Source of the DNA: Penicillium oxalicum | Lineage: Eukaryota; Ascomycota; Eurotiomycetes; Eurotiales; Aspergillaceae | DNA length: 64,000 nucleotides | NCBI RefSeq assembly: GCF_001723175.1 | Contig: NC_064656.1 | Location: 2,529,409 to 2,593,408 of the forward strand | Reading direction: 5' to 3' | The notes under the pieces: generated by a model | Seen by the model: only the letters and a program-made list of their open reading frames with translations | Told to the model about the DNA's origin: nothing | The model's database searches: none | Program-made: the position numbers and the translations under genes | In this document: piece after piece, positions 1 to 11,597 of the stretch | Layout of the letters: each line of letters begins with the position of its first letter | Position numbering within the stretch: position 1 is the stretch's first letter

Positions 1-1131
1 GTCCAGTCGCTGCAGAAGGCGAGGATGAGGAGCATCGCTGCGCCGGAGATATTAGGAGCAACGGTGTACAGGTTTGTCTTGACGGTGTCGTAACCCAGAC
101 GCTTGATGATGACGGGGAGGAATAATTGAACCCCCTGCAACGGTACGCCGAGACAGACTTGAATCGCCAGAATGGCCCAGCTCGTCCAGTGTTTGAAAAT
201 GCGGAAAGCATCTCGAATATTGAGCTTCTCATCCACCACGGAAGAACTGTCGATTTGTAGGCGAAGATAGGCGAGTTCCTTTTCTTCGGGAGTGAGAAAG
301 CTGGCCTGGGCAGCCGATCTGGGCAGATACCAAAGAGCAAAGAGGGCGAACAGGACCGTTCCACAGCCCTCGATGAGGAAAAGATAGCGCCACGAGGCCA
401 ATGGACCGGTATGGATGCGGAAGACCCCAAAAGCCAGAAGACCCGAGAAGGCGGAGGCGATGCTTTGGGCGGCGTAGAAGATGGCTAGTCGGCGAGCCAG
501 CTCGCCTCGGCGGTAAAAGCTGTTCAGATTTACGTGAGATCTTTGTCCAAGGAATCGAAGTGATACGAGAAATGGGGTCGACTCACGTTGTCTGGTAGTA
601 GATGACGAGAGGGAAAAACGCGCTCTCGGACATTCCCAGGAACCAGCGGATTGCGAACAGTCCACTGAAGTTGTATGCCGCGACTACCAGGATCGTACAC
701 GTCCCGAAGGTGAGCATCATGCATGGCAGCACAATGTTGGGTCCAAACTTTTTGCCGAGTAGGCCGAGGAACGGGGCCGTCAAGACGTAAGGGACGAAGA
801 AGATACTGAGGATCATGTTGTATTGGTTCCCTTCAAGATGGAGAGTCTCTAATGGAGAAAAAGGATGGGATCAGTCGCCGTGGTTCGACCACCCAGTTGA
901 TACTGCGTCGAGAAAGGTGTGTCGCTTACTGTCCAACCCCGCTGTCTTTGCATTTCCCAAATTCGACTTGTCCAGACTGTTGAAAAGATACATGATTGCT
1001 AGCACGGGCAACAGACGAAGATCAAATTTCCAGACGAGAGCCCGCTCTGCCCGGGGATCGATCTCGACGCTCTCAATGGTCGCGATTGCATGGGGTTTAG
1101 GAGGTGGCGCCTCCATCTTGGAATCCGCCAT
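1..1131 (-). CDS. MFS transporter, anion:cation symporter (Dal5/allantoate permease-like), partial at window edge
   Basis: Multi-pass plasma-membrane permease of the ACS branch of the major facilitator superfamily, which takes up small organic anions such as allantoate, nicotinate or vitamins; the substrate cannot be read from sequence. Exons I infer are 1131..930, 848..587 and 519 to beyond position 1. Phases agree across both introns (81 and 67 nt). The N-terminus has the family's cytosolic lead and first helix (LLPVLAIMYLFNSLDKSNLGNAK), and exon 2 has the loop-2 region (LGLLGKKFGPN, then FLGMSESAFFP). Exon 3 holds helices 5-8 and the central loop rich in Glu (TPEEKELAYLRL). The ATG at 1131 is the only Met that keeps the N-terminal tail. 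The C-terminal helices lie outside the window. Nothing appears broken in the visible part. Confidence 0.88.
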
Positions 1132-2193
1132 GACCGGAAAAGTTGGATAAGTGCGACGAGTGACTGTGTAGAGTCGGATAGGTTGATACTACAAATTGCG
1201 ACCTGGCAGAGAAATCTCGTCTGATATATTGTTGATGGTCTCTCGACTCTTCGGCACTCTTATCAGTGACGGTCATGAGGGAACCATCACAAATTGGCTA
1301 ATCAAGTCTCACATTCACATTCTCGTGATAAGCTCGACAATTCCAGTGATGGTTTTAGCAAACGCACCAGTATAATCGCATGTCCAAAGTTAAGATAAGC
1401 CGGCACCAATCGGGTGGTGGTTTGAAGGGTTCGATTCCGGGGTTCGATGGATCCTCTCAATTCGTTTCAGCGAACCGCCCGGAAAGCGTGTCTGCGACGG
1501 TGGAGCCCCGCGGTTCATCTCCGGCACCGGAATGGGAAGGTTCAACAGTCTCGAGTATCGAGACGGGCGAGCGTGACGAATCTGTTCGATAAGAGATCTA
1601 GAATCTATCAGAGGCTGGCGGTGTTGCAGAAGCAGCATGGGCGACAGAAAGGGACGTTCCATCAATGTGTTCTCGACGACAGGTTGAGCATCTCACTGAG
1701 ATGGATCGGCACAGCGGCAGCGCAGTGTCTCCCAGTGGCCATCTTTTGTTCTCTGCTGGTCGAAGCCGCAAAAGTGGTCTCTCATCTTGGGGCGCTTCCC
1801 GGATGGTTCACACACAAAATGAAGATAACCAAGGGAGCCCGATATCGGATCGATGGCCAACCCCACGCCGGATCTCAGGCGCACTACGCTACTCCAGCAG
1901 GATGTATGAAGAAGACCAAGAAGATCATGCCTTTTGTTTCTGAGAGGAAAAAAAAAGAAAGGATATAAAAGATGCTGATTTGTTCTCGACGACGTATGCG
2001 ATAAGAAAGTATACAAGTAGACATTCCAGGCACATGATACCGAGCTATCCAGGTGACATATGAAAGTGCCGTATGATCAAATCAAGCTGGGGCTTGATCA
2101 AGTGGTGCTCAGCTGTGGTGGTCGTGGGTCCCGTCAGCATCTCATACCGGACCGTCGTCCCTCTTTTCTTTTCTTTTCCAGGAGGAAGAACGC
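1132..2193. other. Intergenic region without a supported gene
   Basis: This separates the MFS permease start from the 3' end of the small secreted protein gene. Several open frames of 60-173 codons occur here, but they are rich in Arg/Ser/Pro, lack family motifs and overlap each other on both strands. A short stretch near 1431-1450 resembles a tRNA T-arm, but no cloverleaf forms around it. Confidence 0.5.
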
Positions 2194-2551
2194 TTACCCA
2201 TCGCACTTGTGGCTGCCTTCGGTTGCTGGGTCCTTGCACCCGCTGCTGCAAAGCTTGGGGTGACCCACCATTCCGGGGTTCATGCAGTGAAACAGAACAT
2301 TCTTCACGTCCTCGTTTTCATAATCGGTGCCCTTCAGAACCTCGACGAGATCCGCCTCGGTGAAGCCTGAGTGATGCGTGAGCAATGGTTCCAGGTATGG
2401 CCTTTGCGGTCGCAAGTGACAAGGTGCATTTCTTACCTTTAGAGCCAATCAAGACATCGGAGCAGTAGTCGAAGCTGGGTGTGCACGTCTTGTCGGCCAA
2501 CCCGGTGGAAGCCAGGGTAAACAGGGTCAATAGAACGGAGGACGCTTTCAT
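2194..2551 (-). CDS. Small secreted cysteine-rich protein
   Basis: Two exons, 2551..2437 and 2366..2194, with a 70-nt GTAAGA..CAG intron, give a 95-residue protein. The first 19 or so residues are a clear secretory signal (MKASSVLLTLFTLASTGLA). The mature part is about 76 residues and has six cysteines, four of them in a C-terminal cluster (HC, KLC, SSGC, HKC). Six cysteines in a small secreted protein usually mean three disulfides. I do not recognise a named family. Size, signal peptide and cysteine content fit a candidate effector, antimicrobial or hydrophobin-unrelated surface protein; the hydrophobin CC pattern is absent. A TATA-like box lies about 90 nt upstream. The neighbour on the other side is a divergent FAD oxidoreductase almost 1 kb away. 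Confidence 0.75.
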
Positions 2552-2636
2552 TGTGAGGGTTGGGTGGGAAGACAATGGACGACGGGTTCCTTGAGGCGGC
2601 TGGTCGTCGAATGACTGCGAGGCACTGGCCTGGCAT

Positions 2637-2642
2637 TTATAC
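2637..2642 (-). promoter_or_regulatory. TATA-like box of the small secreted protein gene
   Basis: On the minus strand this reads TATAAA, 86-91 nt upstream of the ATG at 2551, a usual distance in filamentous fungi. Confidence 0.45.
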
Positions 2643-2644
2643 AT

Positions 2645-3525
2645 CCAGTCAGGTCACACATGGTCGGGGGTGGAATGTGTCTTGTGTGCGCTATCGAGGG
2701 GCATTGCAAAATGCCGTTTCCTACGTTCTTGTTCAATAGTTCCGAAAGCTTGCTTCCACATGATGGCTCGTGCTGTGGAATGTGGCATGCCCACCCTCGC
2801 CAGCAAGGTCTCTCGAGGACGATGACGATGTCCGCGGTCAACATCACAGAAGGTGGAATCGTGCGATATAGACTGGTCTCGATTTCTCCGGGAAACTTGG
2901 ACGTGGATTCCAACACAGGATCTTGTTGTCTGCCTAGGGATGCACACCGATGAGTGCATTTCATCAAGCCCTGGCCGTCATCTCGTTGTCAGATCAGTCT
3001 GACCCTTTGATCCTCATGGGCAGAGTCTCAAGAACCATATCACTACCTGACTGGTCCATTTGAACTCAGTTTCGAGGGTGCCTGGCCCTCATGGAAAAGA
3101 AAAAAAAAATGAAATGGATGGCTTCATGCCTACCTCCACTAGTCTAGCAAGGAAAAATGACTCCATATATCTGGAGACTTGGGTTCACATCTACCCGACA
3201 AAGTCTTCCCAGACTCTCACACCTTCATCTATTTTCGCTAAGATGCGTATATATCTAACACGTCTACGAGGTAATACCTTGCTCTATCGCGTTCCGCCTC
3301 ACTTCCTTAATTGGGTAACTCGACCCGTCACGGGCATCGCCCTCGTGGTAGCTGACAATGAGTGAGCCCCGCACAACTCCATTCTGGAGTACTGCAGCAC
3401 TGCTTCGTGATTCAACCTACCATCGCCAGCGGCGGATTCACATTTCAAAGAGTTTGCAGTCGTTTATCTTCTCAATCGGGCCTGCAACCGCTGATATCCC
3501 CAGCTTGGCGGCTGCCATACTCACA
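2645..3525. other. Divergent intergenic region
   Basis: Shared upstream region of the small secreted protein (-) and the FAD oxidoreductase (+). Short overlapping open frames are present, none with recognisable protein features. Confidence 0.45.
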
Positions 3526-5204
3526 ATGCCGCCCGTCACGACACCCGACAATCCAGAGGAGTTTGGTATGACAACCCTGATCGTTTGCGACCCGGCTTCC
3601 TGTCAAGAGAGAACCCCCAAACGTGGAGACATGATGACGCAGCGTTCACCTGGAATGTAATTGACCAACACTACTGACCCTTTTCGACCAGCAAGGCTCC
3701 GGACCACAGATCCAGGCCTTCCTCGCCCCAATCCAACCCCGGCGTACTGGCAACACATCCCGCACCCCCTGGCAAATGCCCGATCGGAGAGACTGCCCTC
3801 TCAGAGAGACTATGCCATCATTGGCTCCGGGATCACTGGTCTCTCCGTGGCGAGGACGTTGCTCGAGTCTCATCCCAGTGTGACCGTCTCGGTTCTCGAG
3901 GCTCGATCGCTTTGCTCTGGAGCAACGGGGCGCAATGGTGGCCAAATGGCTATTAATGCGGGAGAGGAGTACTCCCATCTTGCCGAGGCGTTTGGACCCA
4001 AGATGGCAGGTGAGATTGTGATGTTCACGCTGAGGAATTTGCGGGGAATGCAAGTTCTAGCAGAGGAATATGACGCGGTTGAGACGAGTGAAGTACAGCA
4101 ATTGACCAAATTGCGCATCTTTATGACAAACGACAAGCTTGAGGCTTTCAAGCAAAGTATCGCTCGTTTCGAGGCAGATCATCCTGCCTTGAAGGGAATG
4201 TATACTCTGATTGACGCCAGCACTCTTCGGAAGGTAAACCGAACACTTCATTATGGCATCGTGCAGAGTCCCGGATGAGCCTTGAACTAATGATCGTCCT
4301 GGCTCGTGTCTCACAGGAGCATGGTATCCACGAAGCATCTGGTGGTGCTTTGCTGCCAGCCGGAACTGTCTGGCCCTATCGCTTGGTGACCAAAGTGTTT
4401 GAAACGCTGCTCAAAAGATTTCCAGATCGACTGACTGTGGAAACCAACACTCCAGTCACTGCGATCGAGATGCATGATTCTTCAGCCGCCGCCAACTCGG
4501 CCCACGCATACTCGGTGCAGACTCCTCGTGGATCAATGACGGTCGGCACGGTGGTATACTGTACAAATGGATACAGTGGTCATCTGCTCCCAGCTCTGAG
4601 AGGCCTCATTTACCCGTTCAAAGGTACAATGACGGTGCAAGATCCAGGCACGTCGATGCCGAATCGAGGAGCCGCGCTGTCGTGGGGATTTCACTACCCA
4701 CCCACATACGACCCCGCCACTAAACGACAGATGTATGGGCTGTACTATCTTGGTCAGAGTGCGACGACAGGCTACTTCTACTTTGGAGGCGAGAACAAAC
4801 GCATTGATGATGCCGTTTCGGCGGATGATAGTTTCGTTGCGACTTCATCGGTTGACCATCTGCAGTCGGTACTACCGCGGTTCTTCGGGAAGGAGGAAGT
4901 CCATTCTTCTTGGAATTTGGTCGGCTCCTGGAGTGGAATCATGGGTTTCACTACGGATGGATTGCCGCTGGTTGGGCGGCTATCGTCCGCATTGACTGGG
5001 CGGAGGGGCGAGGGAGAATGGATCGCCGCGGGGTTCAATGGCTACGGAATGGCAAACTGTCTGCTATGCGGAGAAGCTCTGGGACGCATGATGTTGGGAC
5101 ACCCAACGCCGGAATGGTTGCCTGGCGCGTACCAAGTCAGCGAGGAAAGATTGGCGAAGAGCGCGAGTCTGTCGGAGACAAAGAAGACAGATTCCAGGCT
5201 TTGA
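3526..5204 (+). CDS. FAD-dependent oxidoreductase (DAO family)
   Basis: Flavoenzyme of the D-amino-acid oxidase-like (DAO) fold, which oxidises amines or amino acids; the substrate is unknown. Inferred exons are 3526..3565, 3692..4233 and 4317..5204, giving 489 residues, with introns of 126 and 83 nt. The ADP-binding glycine motif GSGITG is at residues 58-63, preceded by a beta strand (YAII), and the FAD loop GATGRNGGQM follows about 40 residues later. The C-terminal FAD/active-site segment (GFTTDGLPLVG ... AAGFNGYGMAN) is intact. The start is an inference: the large frame itself has no ATG before the Rossmann motif, but an upstream ATG spliced through a GTATGA donor joins in phase. Related fungal enzymes often have such a 40-50 residue N-terminal lead. 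Cytosolic or peroxisomal; the C-terminus (DSRL) is weakly like a PTS1 tripeptide. Confidence 0.85.
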
Positions 5205-5478
5205 ATCGAGGTATGAAGCATGCCTCAATCGTGAGTTGTTAATCGGATGGAGCACAGTATACCTCCGAGCGCCTGCGAAAAAAAAAAGAAAGCAACCTGC
5301 ATTGTGCTACAGATAATTACATTAAGATGAATCATTGCATCTATGATTTCGGTGAGTAGGTATAGGAGTGGGCAGGAGCAGACGACTGATACGAGTGTGT
5401 TTCTCGTGTGCTTCGTCACAATCATCATTGTCCCCTTTGAGGGATCCGACATCAATTTTTCATAGCGCCAGCCGAGCC

Positions 5479-6746
5479 TCAGACCCTGTCGCCAGGTAAG
5501 GTTCGACCCTCTTGCATTGGGATGTTTTCCACGTCGTGCCCGGGCTCGACTGAGCTGATGCCGTTCGAATGCACAGCCGGACGACGGTCATCTGGACGAG
5601 ACCAGCTGTCTGCACCCACGGAGCTTGGGAAACCCATGCCTCTAAAAAAGGCACGCCGAGCACTGCGCGGGCCCCATGTCCATCCAGCACCACGTTGAAG
5701 AGGCAAATGATACATTCGAATGCCGATCCACGCAAAGAAAATGCCAATGAGGGCACCGGCGATGATATCCCAGCCGTGGTGTCGATAGTCAAACCATCGA
5801 GAAGACGCAATGAAAAAAGCCACGCAAGTGGGCACGAAGACGAGAATCATCGACAGTACGGGCGGCGCGGCACCACGATTACGGACCGAGGATCGATCAT
5901 CGCTGTAGTCGTCACCTTCGACGGGGAACTGGGGAAGATACGGGAAAACGACCGAGCCCTTTGCCGCGAGCCAGAGGGTCAGGTAGCCCAGTCCAGCAAA
6001 GGAGACTTATGATAAGAAACTCTAGTTAGCGGTGCATGTTTCATATGGTCTGCCTGTAGGACGGTCTTTAGGGAAGGGGAGTTCAAGGAAGTCTTACAGG
6101 ACGCATGACCACTGGGAAAGCTGGAGAATCCATCGATACGTAATGTACGATCCTGATTGCGGCAGATCCTCCAGTCTACCATACTTGGAGCGCCTGAGAT
6201 TTGTCCACCCAATCCGCTCACAATATACTGCGCGATGTTGGACGTGTCCGGATTGCAGCGGCCGAGGAGATCGGGTCGTGGCCTGCCCAGCAGAGTCTTC
6301 AACCCCTGCGTGGCCGTCCAGGTACTGGCCAGTGCCAGTCCCAATCCCAACCAGCCGGCATTCCACTCCCAGAACTTGCGAAGAAGCAGTTGCGACATTG
6401 CCGGCTTTGGCCCTCCGACCGCAGCAGTGCCGGGAACGAAGATCGCCCCCACGAAGACAATGACGGCGGGCGCCAGGACGGAGGCTAATATCAAGGCAGC
6501 GGTTGAGACAGTTTCGTTCTCTTTGTAGGGGTAGGAAATGCTCGGGTCTGAGAGGTAGAATGCATGCTGGTTCGGGTCTTGCTTGTAGAACCCATAGCCG
6601 ATCAGGGCGACACCACTATCCATGGAGAATGATTAGATGAGAAAAGAGCTCTTGATTTTGTCGCGATAGGAGAGGAGAGGATCATACATGATAAACACCC
6701 AGTCGATGAAGTAGGACAGGATGAGCATTTTCGAGATGTGCGCCAT
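5479..6746 (-). CDS. PAP2-type lipid phosphate phosphatase (diacylglycerol pyrophosphate phosphatase-like)
   Basis: Integral membrane enzyme that removes phosphate from lipids such as diacylglycerol pyrophosphate and phosphatidate, acting in phospholipid turnover. Exons 6746..6688, 6615..6098 and 6005..5479 give 367 residues (introns 72 and 92 nt). All three phosphatase motifs of the PAP2/LPP family are present: K-x6-RP (KTLLGRPRP, Lys near residue 126), PSGH (FPSGHAS), and SR-x5-H (SRWFDYRHH). The third exon restores the expected helix right after PSGH, which supports the splice site. Six hydrophobic segments are visible. The C-terminal tail of about 70 residues is polar and poorly conserved. 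It is convergent with the FAD oxidoreductase, with 274 nt between stops. A Dpp1-like role is likely. Confidence 0.9.
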
Positions 6747-8172
6747 CACGCTCTTTGGGGATATCGGTCCCATCTCTCCGTCGTTGATCGATTTTGCCCT
6801 ATGCGGTTGGGCCAGTGTCGCCAGAGCAAGCTATTTGTCCTTCAGCGTGTACGCGCCCACACTCGAGTCTTCTCTATCTGGCCTTTGCTGTCGATGATTA
6901 TGACTGGGGCCTGGCGACGATGGGTGCAGTCTGATGGAGAGACCGACGGATACGACGTAGATACGATGCGGATGCGAGTTCCGCGATCACTCCGCACGAA
7001 CTGGAGGAAAGTCCCTTTCCCCTAACCCTGTTTGTAATACGCGTGGCGGGCTTGCGAGCGTGCCTAGGCGATCAATTGTAGCTGAATCGAGCGGACGGCG
7101 ACCTACTGATTTCGAGGACGAGCTGGGGGAGAAGGACACTTGACAAGGCACAGGTCGGATGGATGGATGCAACCGCAAGGACTGCCATGACGTGAGCAAG
7201 GGAACGACCGGCGATTTAAGAGATCAGTCGCAAGCCTCCGAAGGGCCAAGGGAGGCGTTCACCAGAAACGCTTCATCGAGAGTTTAATGGAAAGATGCGG
7301 CCGAGCATTTAAGTTTCTTTAAGCCACCCTTCTCAATTCATACAGGATCTTCTGTCAACGAGCCAACAATTTCAACCGTTTAGTACGTATGGAAACTTCC
7401 ACCCTAAAGGAGCAGGTGTTCCTCCGGGGCCGTCGCTCCCTCGCGGACGTGGCTGGCAGTTCCTTTGAATCGATCCGTTGGTAATGTGGCTCGGCTTCAA
7501 TTACTTCATTGGATGAAGCTGAGCACCCAATCCCGATGTCCGGAAGGGCCCGTGACCTCCCGACCCTGTCCCCTGCTCGGACTTAGGAGGCACTACAGGG
7601 CGTATCCCCGAATCTACAGCTCCCTGAGACACGTGACCTTGCTTGGTCTTGTCAGCATTGACCATCAATTGTCGTTCATGGCCTCAAGACGCGACCAATG
7701 GTAGCTGCACTCACACACGATTTGACCTGTCTTGAGCCAAGGGGGTTGAGCTTATCTGGTGCGCCACGTCTGACTGTTTCAATGAGACTGGAGCTCGGAG
7801 CCTAGTTTATCTCGTCCTAGGATAGTTGTTAGAGGTAGGCCTCTTTATAGGTCCCTTCTAGTAGGAGATATACATCCATCATTGATGGATCCGCCTGTCA
7901 GCCCCCCAGGCAACACATTTACGCCTACCTGGTGGAAGACCTCGGTTCCAGGGAACTAAGATTCAGCCGCGAGGAGAAGCACTGGCTTTCAATCAGCCGC
8001 AATTGGGACTCACCCATAGGCCCTTTCTATGTATCTCGATGATTGGTGTTCAAGCCGCCATCCATCCATCCATCCATTGGATCATTAGCTAACCTTGTGG
8101 TCTTCGGTCAAACTGATCAGGGCAATGAATCTTCTTTAGTATGTCAAATATTTGAGGTTACTTCAACAAGTT
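6747..8172. other. Long intergenic region before the tRNA gene
   Basis: No supported coding region. Possible open frames are short and lack motifs. There is a small CATC repeat (about 8061-8079). Confidence 0.5.
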
Positions 8173-8244
8173 GGGCTTGTGGTTTAGTGGTATAATACTC
8201 CCTTAGCATGGGAGTGGTCCGGGGTTCGATTCCCCGCGAGTCCA
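8173..8244 (+). tRNA. tRNA-Ala (anticodon AGC)
   Basis: A full intronless cloverleaf can be drawn. The acceptor stem GGGCTTG pairs with CGAGTCC (with G-T wobbles), and the anticodon stem CTCCC/GGGAG encloses TTAGCAT, which puts AGC in the anticodon position. The T arm is CGGGG-TTCGATT-CCCCG. The internal A box (TGGTTTAGTGG) and B box (GGTTCGATTCC) match RNA polymerase III promoter consensus, and a T run follows directly (8246-8250), fitting Pol III termination. The discriminator base is A. Confidence 0.95.
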
Positions 8245-8245
8245 C

Positions 8246-8250
8246 TTTTT
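8246..8250 (+). terminator. Pol III T-run terminator of tRNA-Ala
   Basis: Five T residues begin two bases after the discriminator, the usual Pol III stop. Confidence 0.6.
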
Positions 8251-9063
8251 GATGTTTTTGCACGCCACAGGAGTGCCTCCTTTTTGTCGTCCTTTGATAC
8301 TGAATCTCGATGCGATCGGTGGTCCGTATCGACGGGTAAGCCGCCGGTGGACCACGAATCATCGATGCTATCCCGACCGGGTTTGTCGTGTCACGTCAGC
8401 TGGTCCTCGAGTCTCAATCGCTCGGAGATGCATGACACCTCGAGTCACGTGAATGGATACCCCGCTCCAATCCCCAAAAGGCCTAGTGCGACTGAGCGGT
8501 GACATCAGTGAGCCCCTCCTTCCAGAACGGTAGGTCGGTTTTCCACCCTAAGAAAAAAACCCCCCCATAACGAAAAAAGAATAGCGCGGATGACACTGAA
8601 GAACAACAGCCGCTTGAAACTGGATGCACAACAAACGTCAGAACAACTATCCATCGCTGGCTCACTTCCCACGAATCCAACCGGCTGGACTCCGTCACTA
8701 GGCTCCACTTCGCTACATCTCCCTCCCTCCGAAACTTTGCATCGCCATAGAACCACCCCATCCTTTGCTCAAAGCAAGTCCATCAAAGTACTTAAACGGG
8801 TCTGTGACGAAATCCGTCTGGGTATCCTCCCCACTTCTGCTTTGTCTCACCGGAATTGGGTTCAACCCCCCTCCCTCTGCCAGTCGTCCACTGCTCGTCA
8901 TTAGCTTTCTCCCGTGCGGTGATTTATCTCGAGAGCGAGCTCAGTTCTAACAACCTCACATTCTTCGCTCTCTCCAAGCTCTCCCTCTCAATTCGCGAAG
9001 ACAACATAGACTCAACCTTGTCTTGGGAAGAGGTCCCTCTCACCCCCCAGTCTCAATTGCAAG
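8251..9063 (+). promoter_or_regulatory. Upstream region and CT-rich leader of the phosphofructokinase gene
   Basis: No gene is seen between the tRNA and the PFK start. The last 200-300 nt are rich in C and T (CTCTCC, CCCTCTC runs), a pattern typical of highly expressed glycolytic genes in aspergilli and related moulds. Short open frames here have no motifs. Confidence 0.5.
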
Positions 9064-11597
9064 ATGGACCCCGCTACAAAACCTGTCGTCCCGCCCAAGA
9101 AGCGCCGCATTGGCGTTCTCACTTCGGGTGGTGATGCCCCCGGTATGAACGGTGCCGTGCGGGCCGTCGTTCGTATGGCTCTGCACTCCGACTGCGAGGC
9201 CTACGCCGTCTACGAAGGCTATGAAGGTTTGGTCAATGGCGGCAACATGATCCGCCAGATGCACTGGGAGGACGTCCGTGGCTGGCTGTCGCGCGGTGGT
9301 ACCCTCATCGGCTCTGCCCGTAGTATGGCTTTCCGCGAGCGCGCTGGTCGTCTCCGTGCGGCCAAGAACATGGTTCTGCGCGGCATTGACGCCCTCGTGG
9401 TTTGTGGTGGTGATGGCAGTTTGACCGGTGCTGATGTCTTCCGTGCCGAATGGCCGGGCCTTCTGAAGGAATTGGTCTCTGCTGGTGAATTGACCGAAGA
9501 GCAAATCAAACCCTACAATGTTCTGAACATCGTCGGACTCGTGGGTTCGATCGATAATGATATGTCCGGAACTGATGCCACCATTGGCTGCTACTCGTCC
9601 TTGACTCGCATCTGTGATGCGGTCGACGATGTCTTCGACACTGCCTTTTCGCACCAGCGCGGCTTCGTCATTGAGGTGATGGGCCGTCACTGCGGATGGC
9701 TGGCTCTCATGTCTGCTATTAGTACTGGTGCGGATTGGCTGTTCATTCCCGAGATCCCCCCTCGTGATGGCTGGGAGGACGATATGTGCGCGAGCATCAC
9801 CAAGGTATGACCCTCCCCGAACGTTTTCTCGAGGAAGTATGGCGACCTTCATGCTGACTCAATTTGTTTCCCTCCCGCGTGCAGAACCGTACCGAGCGCG
9901 GCAAGCGCCGTACTATCGTCATTGTTGCCGAGGGTGCACAGGATCGCCAGCTTAATAAGATTTCCAGTTCGACCATCAAGGACATTCTCACACAACGACT
10001 GGGTCTGGATACCCGTACGACCGTCCTCGGACACACTCAGCGTGGTGGTGCTGCTTGCGCCTACGACCGCTGGCTCTCTACTCTGCAGGGCGTGGAGGCT
10101 GTTCGCGCCGTTCTAGACATGACACCAACCTCCCCGTCCCCCGTGATCACTATTCGTGAGAACAAGATTATGCGCACTCCTTTGATGGAGGCTGTTCAGG
10201 CCACCAAGGACGTCGCTGCTAAGATCCACGCTAAGGACTTCGAGGCTGCCATGACCCTCCGTGATCCAGAGTTCAAGGAATACTACCGCGCCTACCTCAA
10301 CACAGCTACCCCGGATCATCCCAAGATGATGGTGGCCCAGGAGAAGGTAAGACGAGACATACCTGCTGAAATAAGCATTGAGCATCCACAAAACGGGATG
10401 CTGGCTGGACTCGTGTGGCTAATCTCTTGACGTTTCATCTTGCAGAAAATGCGCATTGCTATCATCCACGTGGGTGCCCCCGCTGGAGGTATGAACCAGG
10501 CCACCCGAGCTGCCGTAGCCTACTGTCTTACTCGTGGACACACTGCCCTTGCCATTCACAACGGTTTCCCTGGTCTGATCCGCCATCATGCCGACAAGCC
10601 CATTAGCTCGGTCCGCGAGGTTCAATGGCTCGAGTCTGACAGCTGGGTGAACGAAGGTGGTTCCGACATTGGTACTAATCGTGGTCTGCCTTCCGAGGAT
10701 ATGGAAGGCACTGCCAAGTGCTTCGAGCTCTACAAGTTTGATGCTCTTTTCGTGGTTGGTGGGTTCGAGGCCTTCACGGCTGTGAGCCAGCTGCGCAAGG
10801 CTCGCACGCAGTACGATGCGTTCAAGATCCCCATGGTTGTGTTGCCTGCTACCATTTCGAACAATGTGCCGGGCACTGAATACTCGCTGGGCAGCGACAC
10901 TTGTCTGAATACACTGATTGAGTTCTGCGACGCCATTCGCCAGTCCGCTTCCTCATCGCGTCGCCGTGTCTTCGTCATTGAAACCCAGGGTGGCCAGTCC
11001 GGCTACATTGCGACCACAGCTGGCCTTGCCGTAGGCGCTGTCGCCGTTTACATCCCCGAGGAGGGCATTGATATTAAGATGCTCTCTCGGGATATCGATT
11101 TCTTGCGTGACAACTTCATTCGTGACAAGGGTGCTAACCGAGCTGGCAAGATTATCCTTCGCAACGAGTGTGCCTCAAAGACCTATAGCACCCAGGTGAT
11201 CGCTGATATGATCAAGGAGGAAGCTCACGGGCGCTTCGAGTCTCGCTCAGCTGTTCCTGGTCACTTCCAACAAGGTGGCAAGCCATCCCCCATGGACCGT
11301 GTCCGCGCCCTTCGAATGGCTATCAAGTGTATGCAGCACCTTGAGAGCTATGCTGGTCAGAGTCGAGAGCAAATCGCCGCAGATGACCTATCTGCTGCCG
11401 TCATTGGTGTCAAGGGCTCCCAGGTCCTGTTCTCACCCATGGGGGGCGAGACGGGATTGGAGGCCACCGAGACCGACTGGGTGCGCCGTCGCCCCAAGTC
11501 TGAGTTCTGGCTCGAGCTTCAAGATGTCGTCAACGTTCTTTCTGGCCGTTCCGGTAACCGTGCCGTCGACACTTCGGTCATCTACGATAGTATGTAA
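9064..11597 (+). CDS. pfkA: ATP-dependent 6-phosphofructokinase
   Basis: Glycolytic enzyme that phosphorylates fructose 6-phosphate to fructose 1,6-bisphosphate in the cytosol. Exons 9064..9804, 9885..10346 and 10446..11597 give 784 residues, the normal length for a fungal tandem-duplicated PFK (introns 80 and 99 nt). The N-terminal half is catalytic: [12 protein letters not shown] near residue 20, [10 protein letters not shown] for ATP binding, and SIDND at about 162-166, which supplies the catalytic Asp. The C-terminal half starts near residue 400 with [10 protein letters not shown]. Its SIDND equivalent has become ISNNVPG, as expected for the regulatory half that binds effectors such as fructose 2,6-bisphosphate. 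The codon bias is strong (many GTC, CGT, AAG, GCC codons), which fits high expression. The start is supported by the CT-rich leader and by the typical [13 protein letters not shown] beginning. Confidence 0.97.

Noticed and set aside
1431..1450. tRNA-like B box (GGTTCGATTCC)
   Set aside because: The T-stem does not pair and there is no acceptor, D or anticodon arm nearby.
1447..1968. Open frame of 173 codons on the + strand
   Set aside because: Basic, low-complexity composition, no motif, overlaps frames on the other strand; lies in a promoter-like region.
8061..8079. CATC microsatellite
   Set aside because: About four to five units only; common and not informative.
9040..9852. Minus-strand frame of 270 codons
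   Set aside because: Antisense shadow of the PFK exon 1; codon bias and motifs belong to the + strand.
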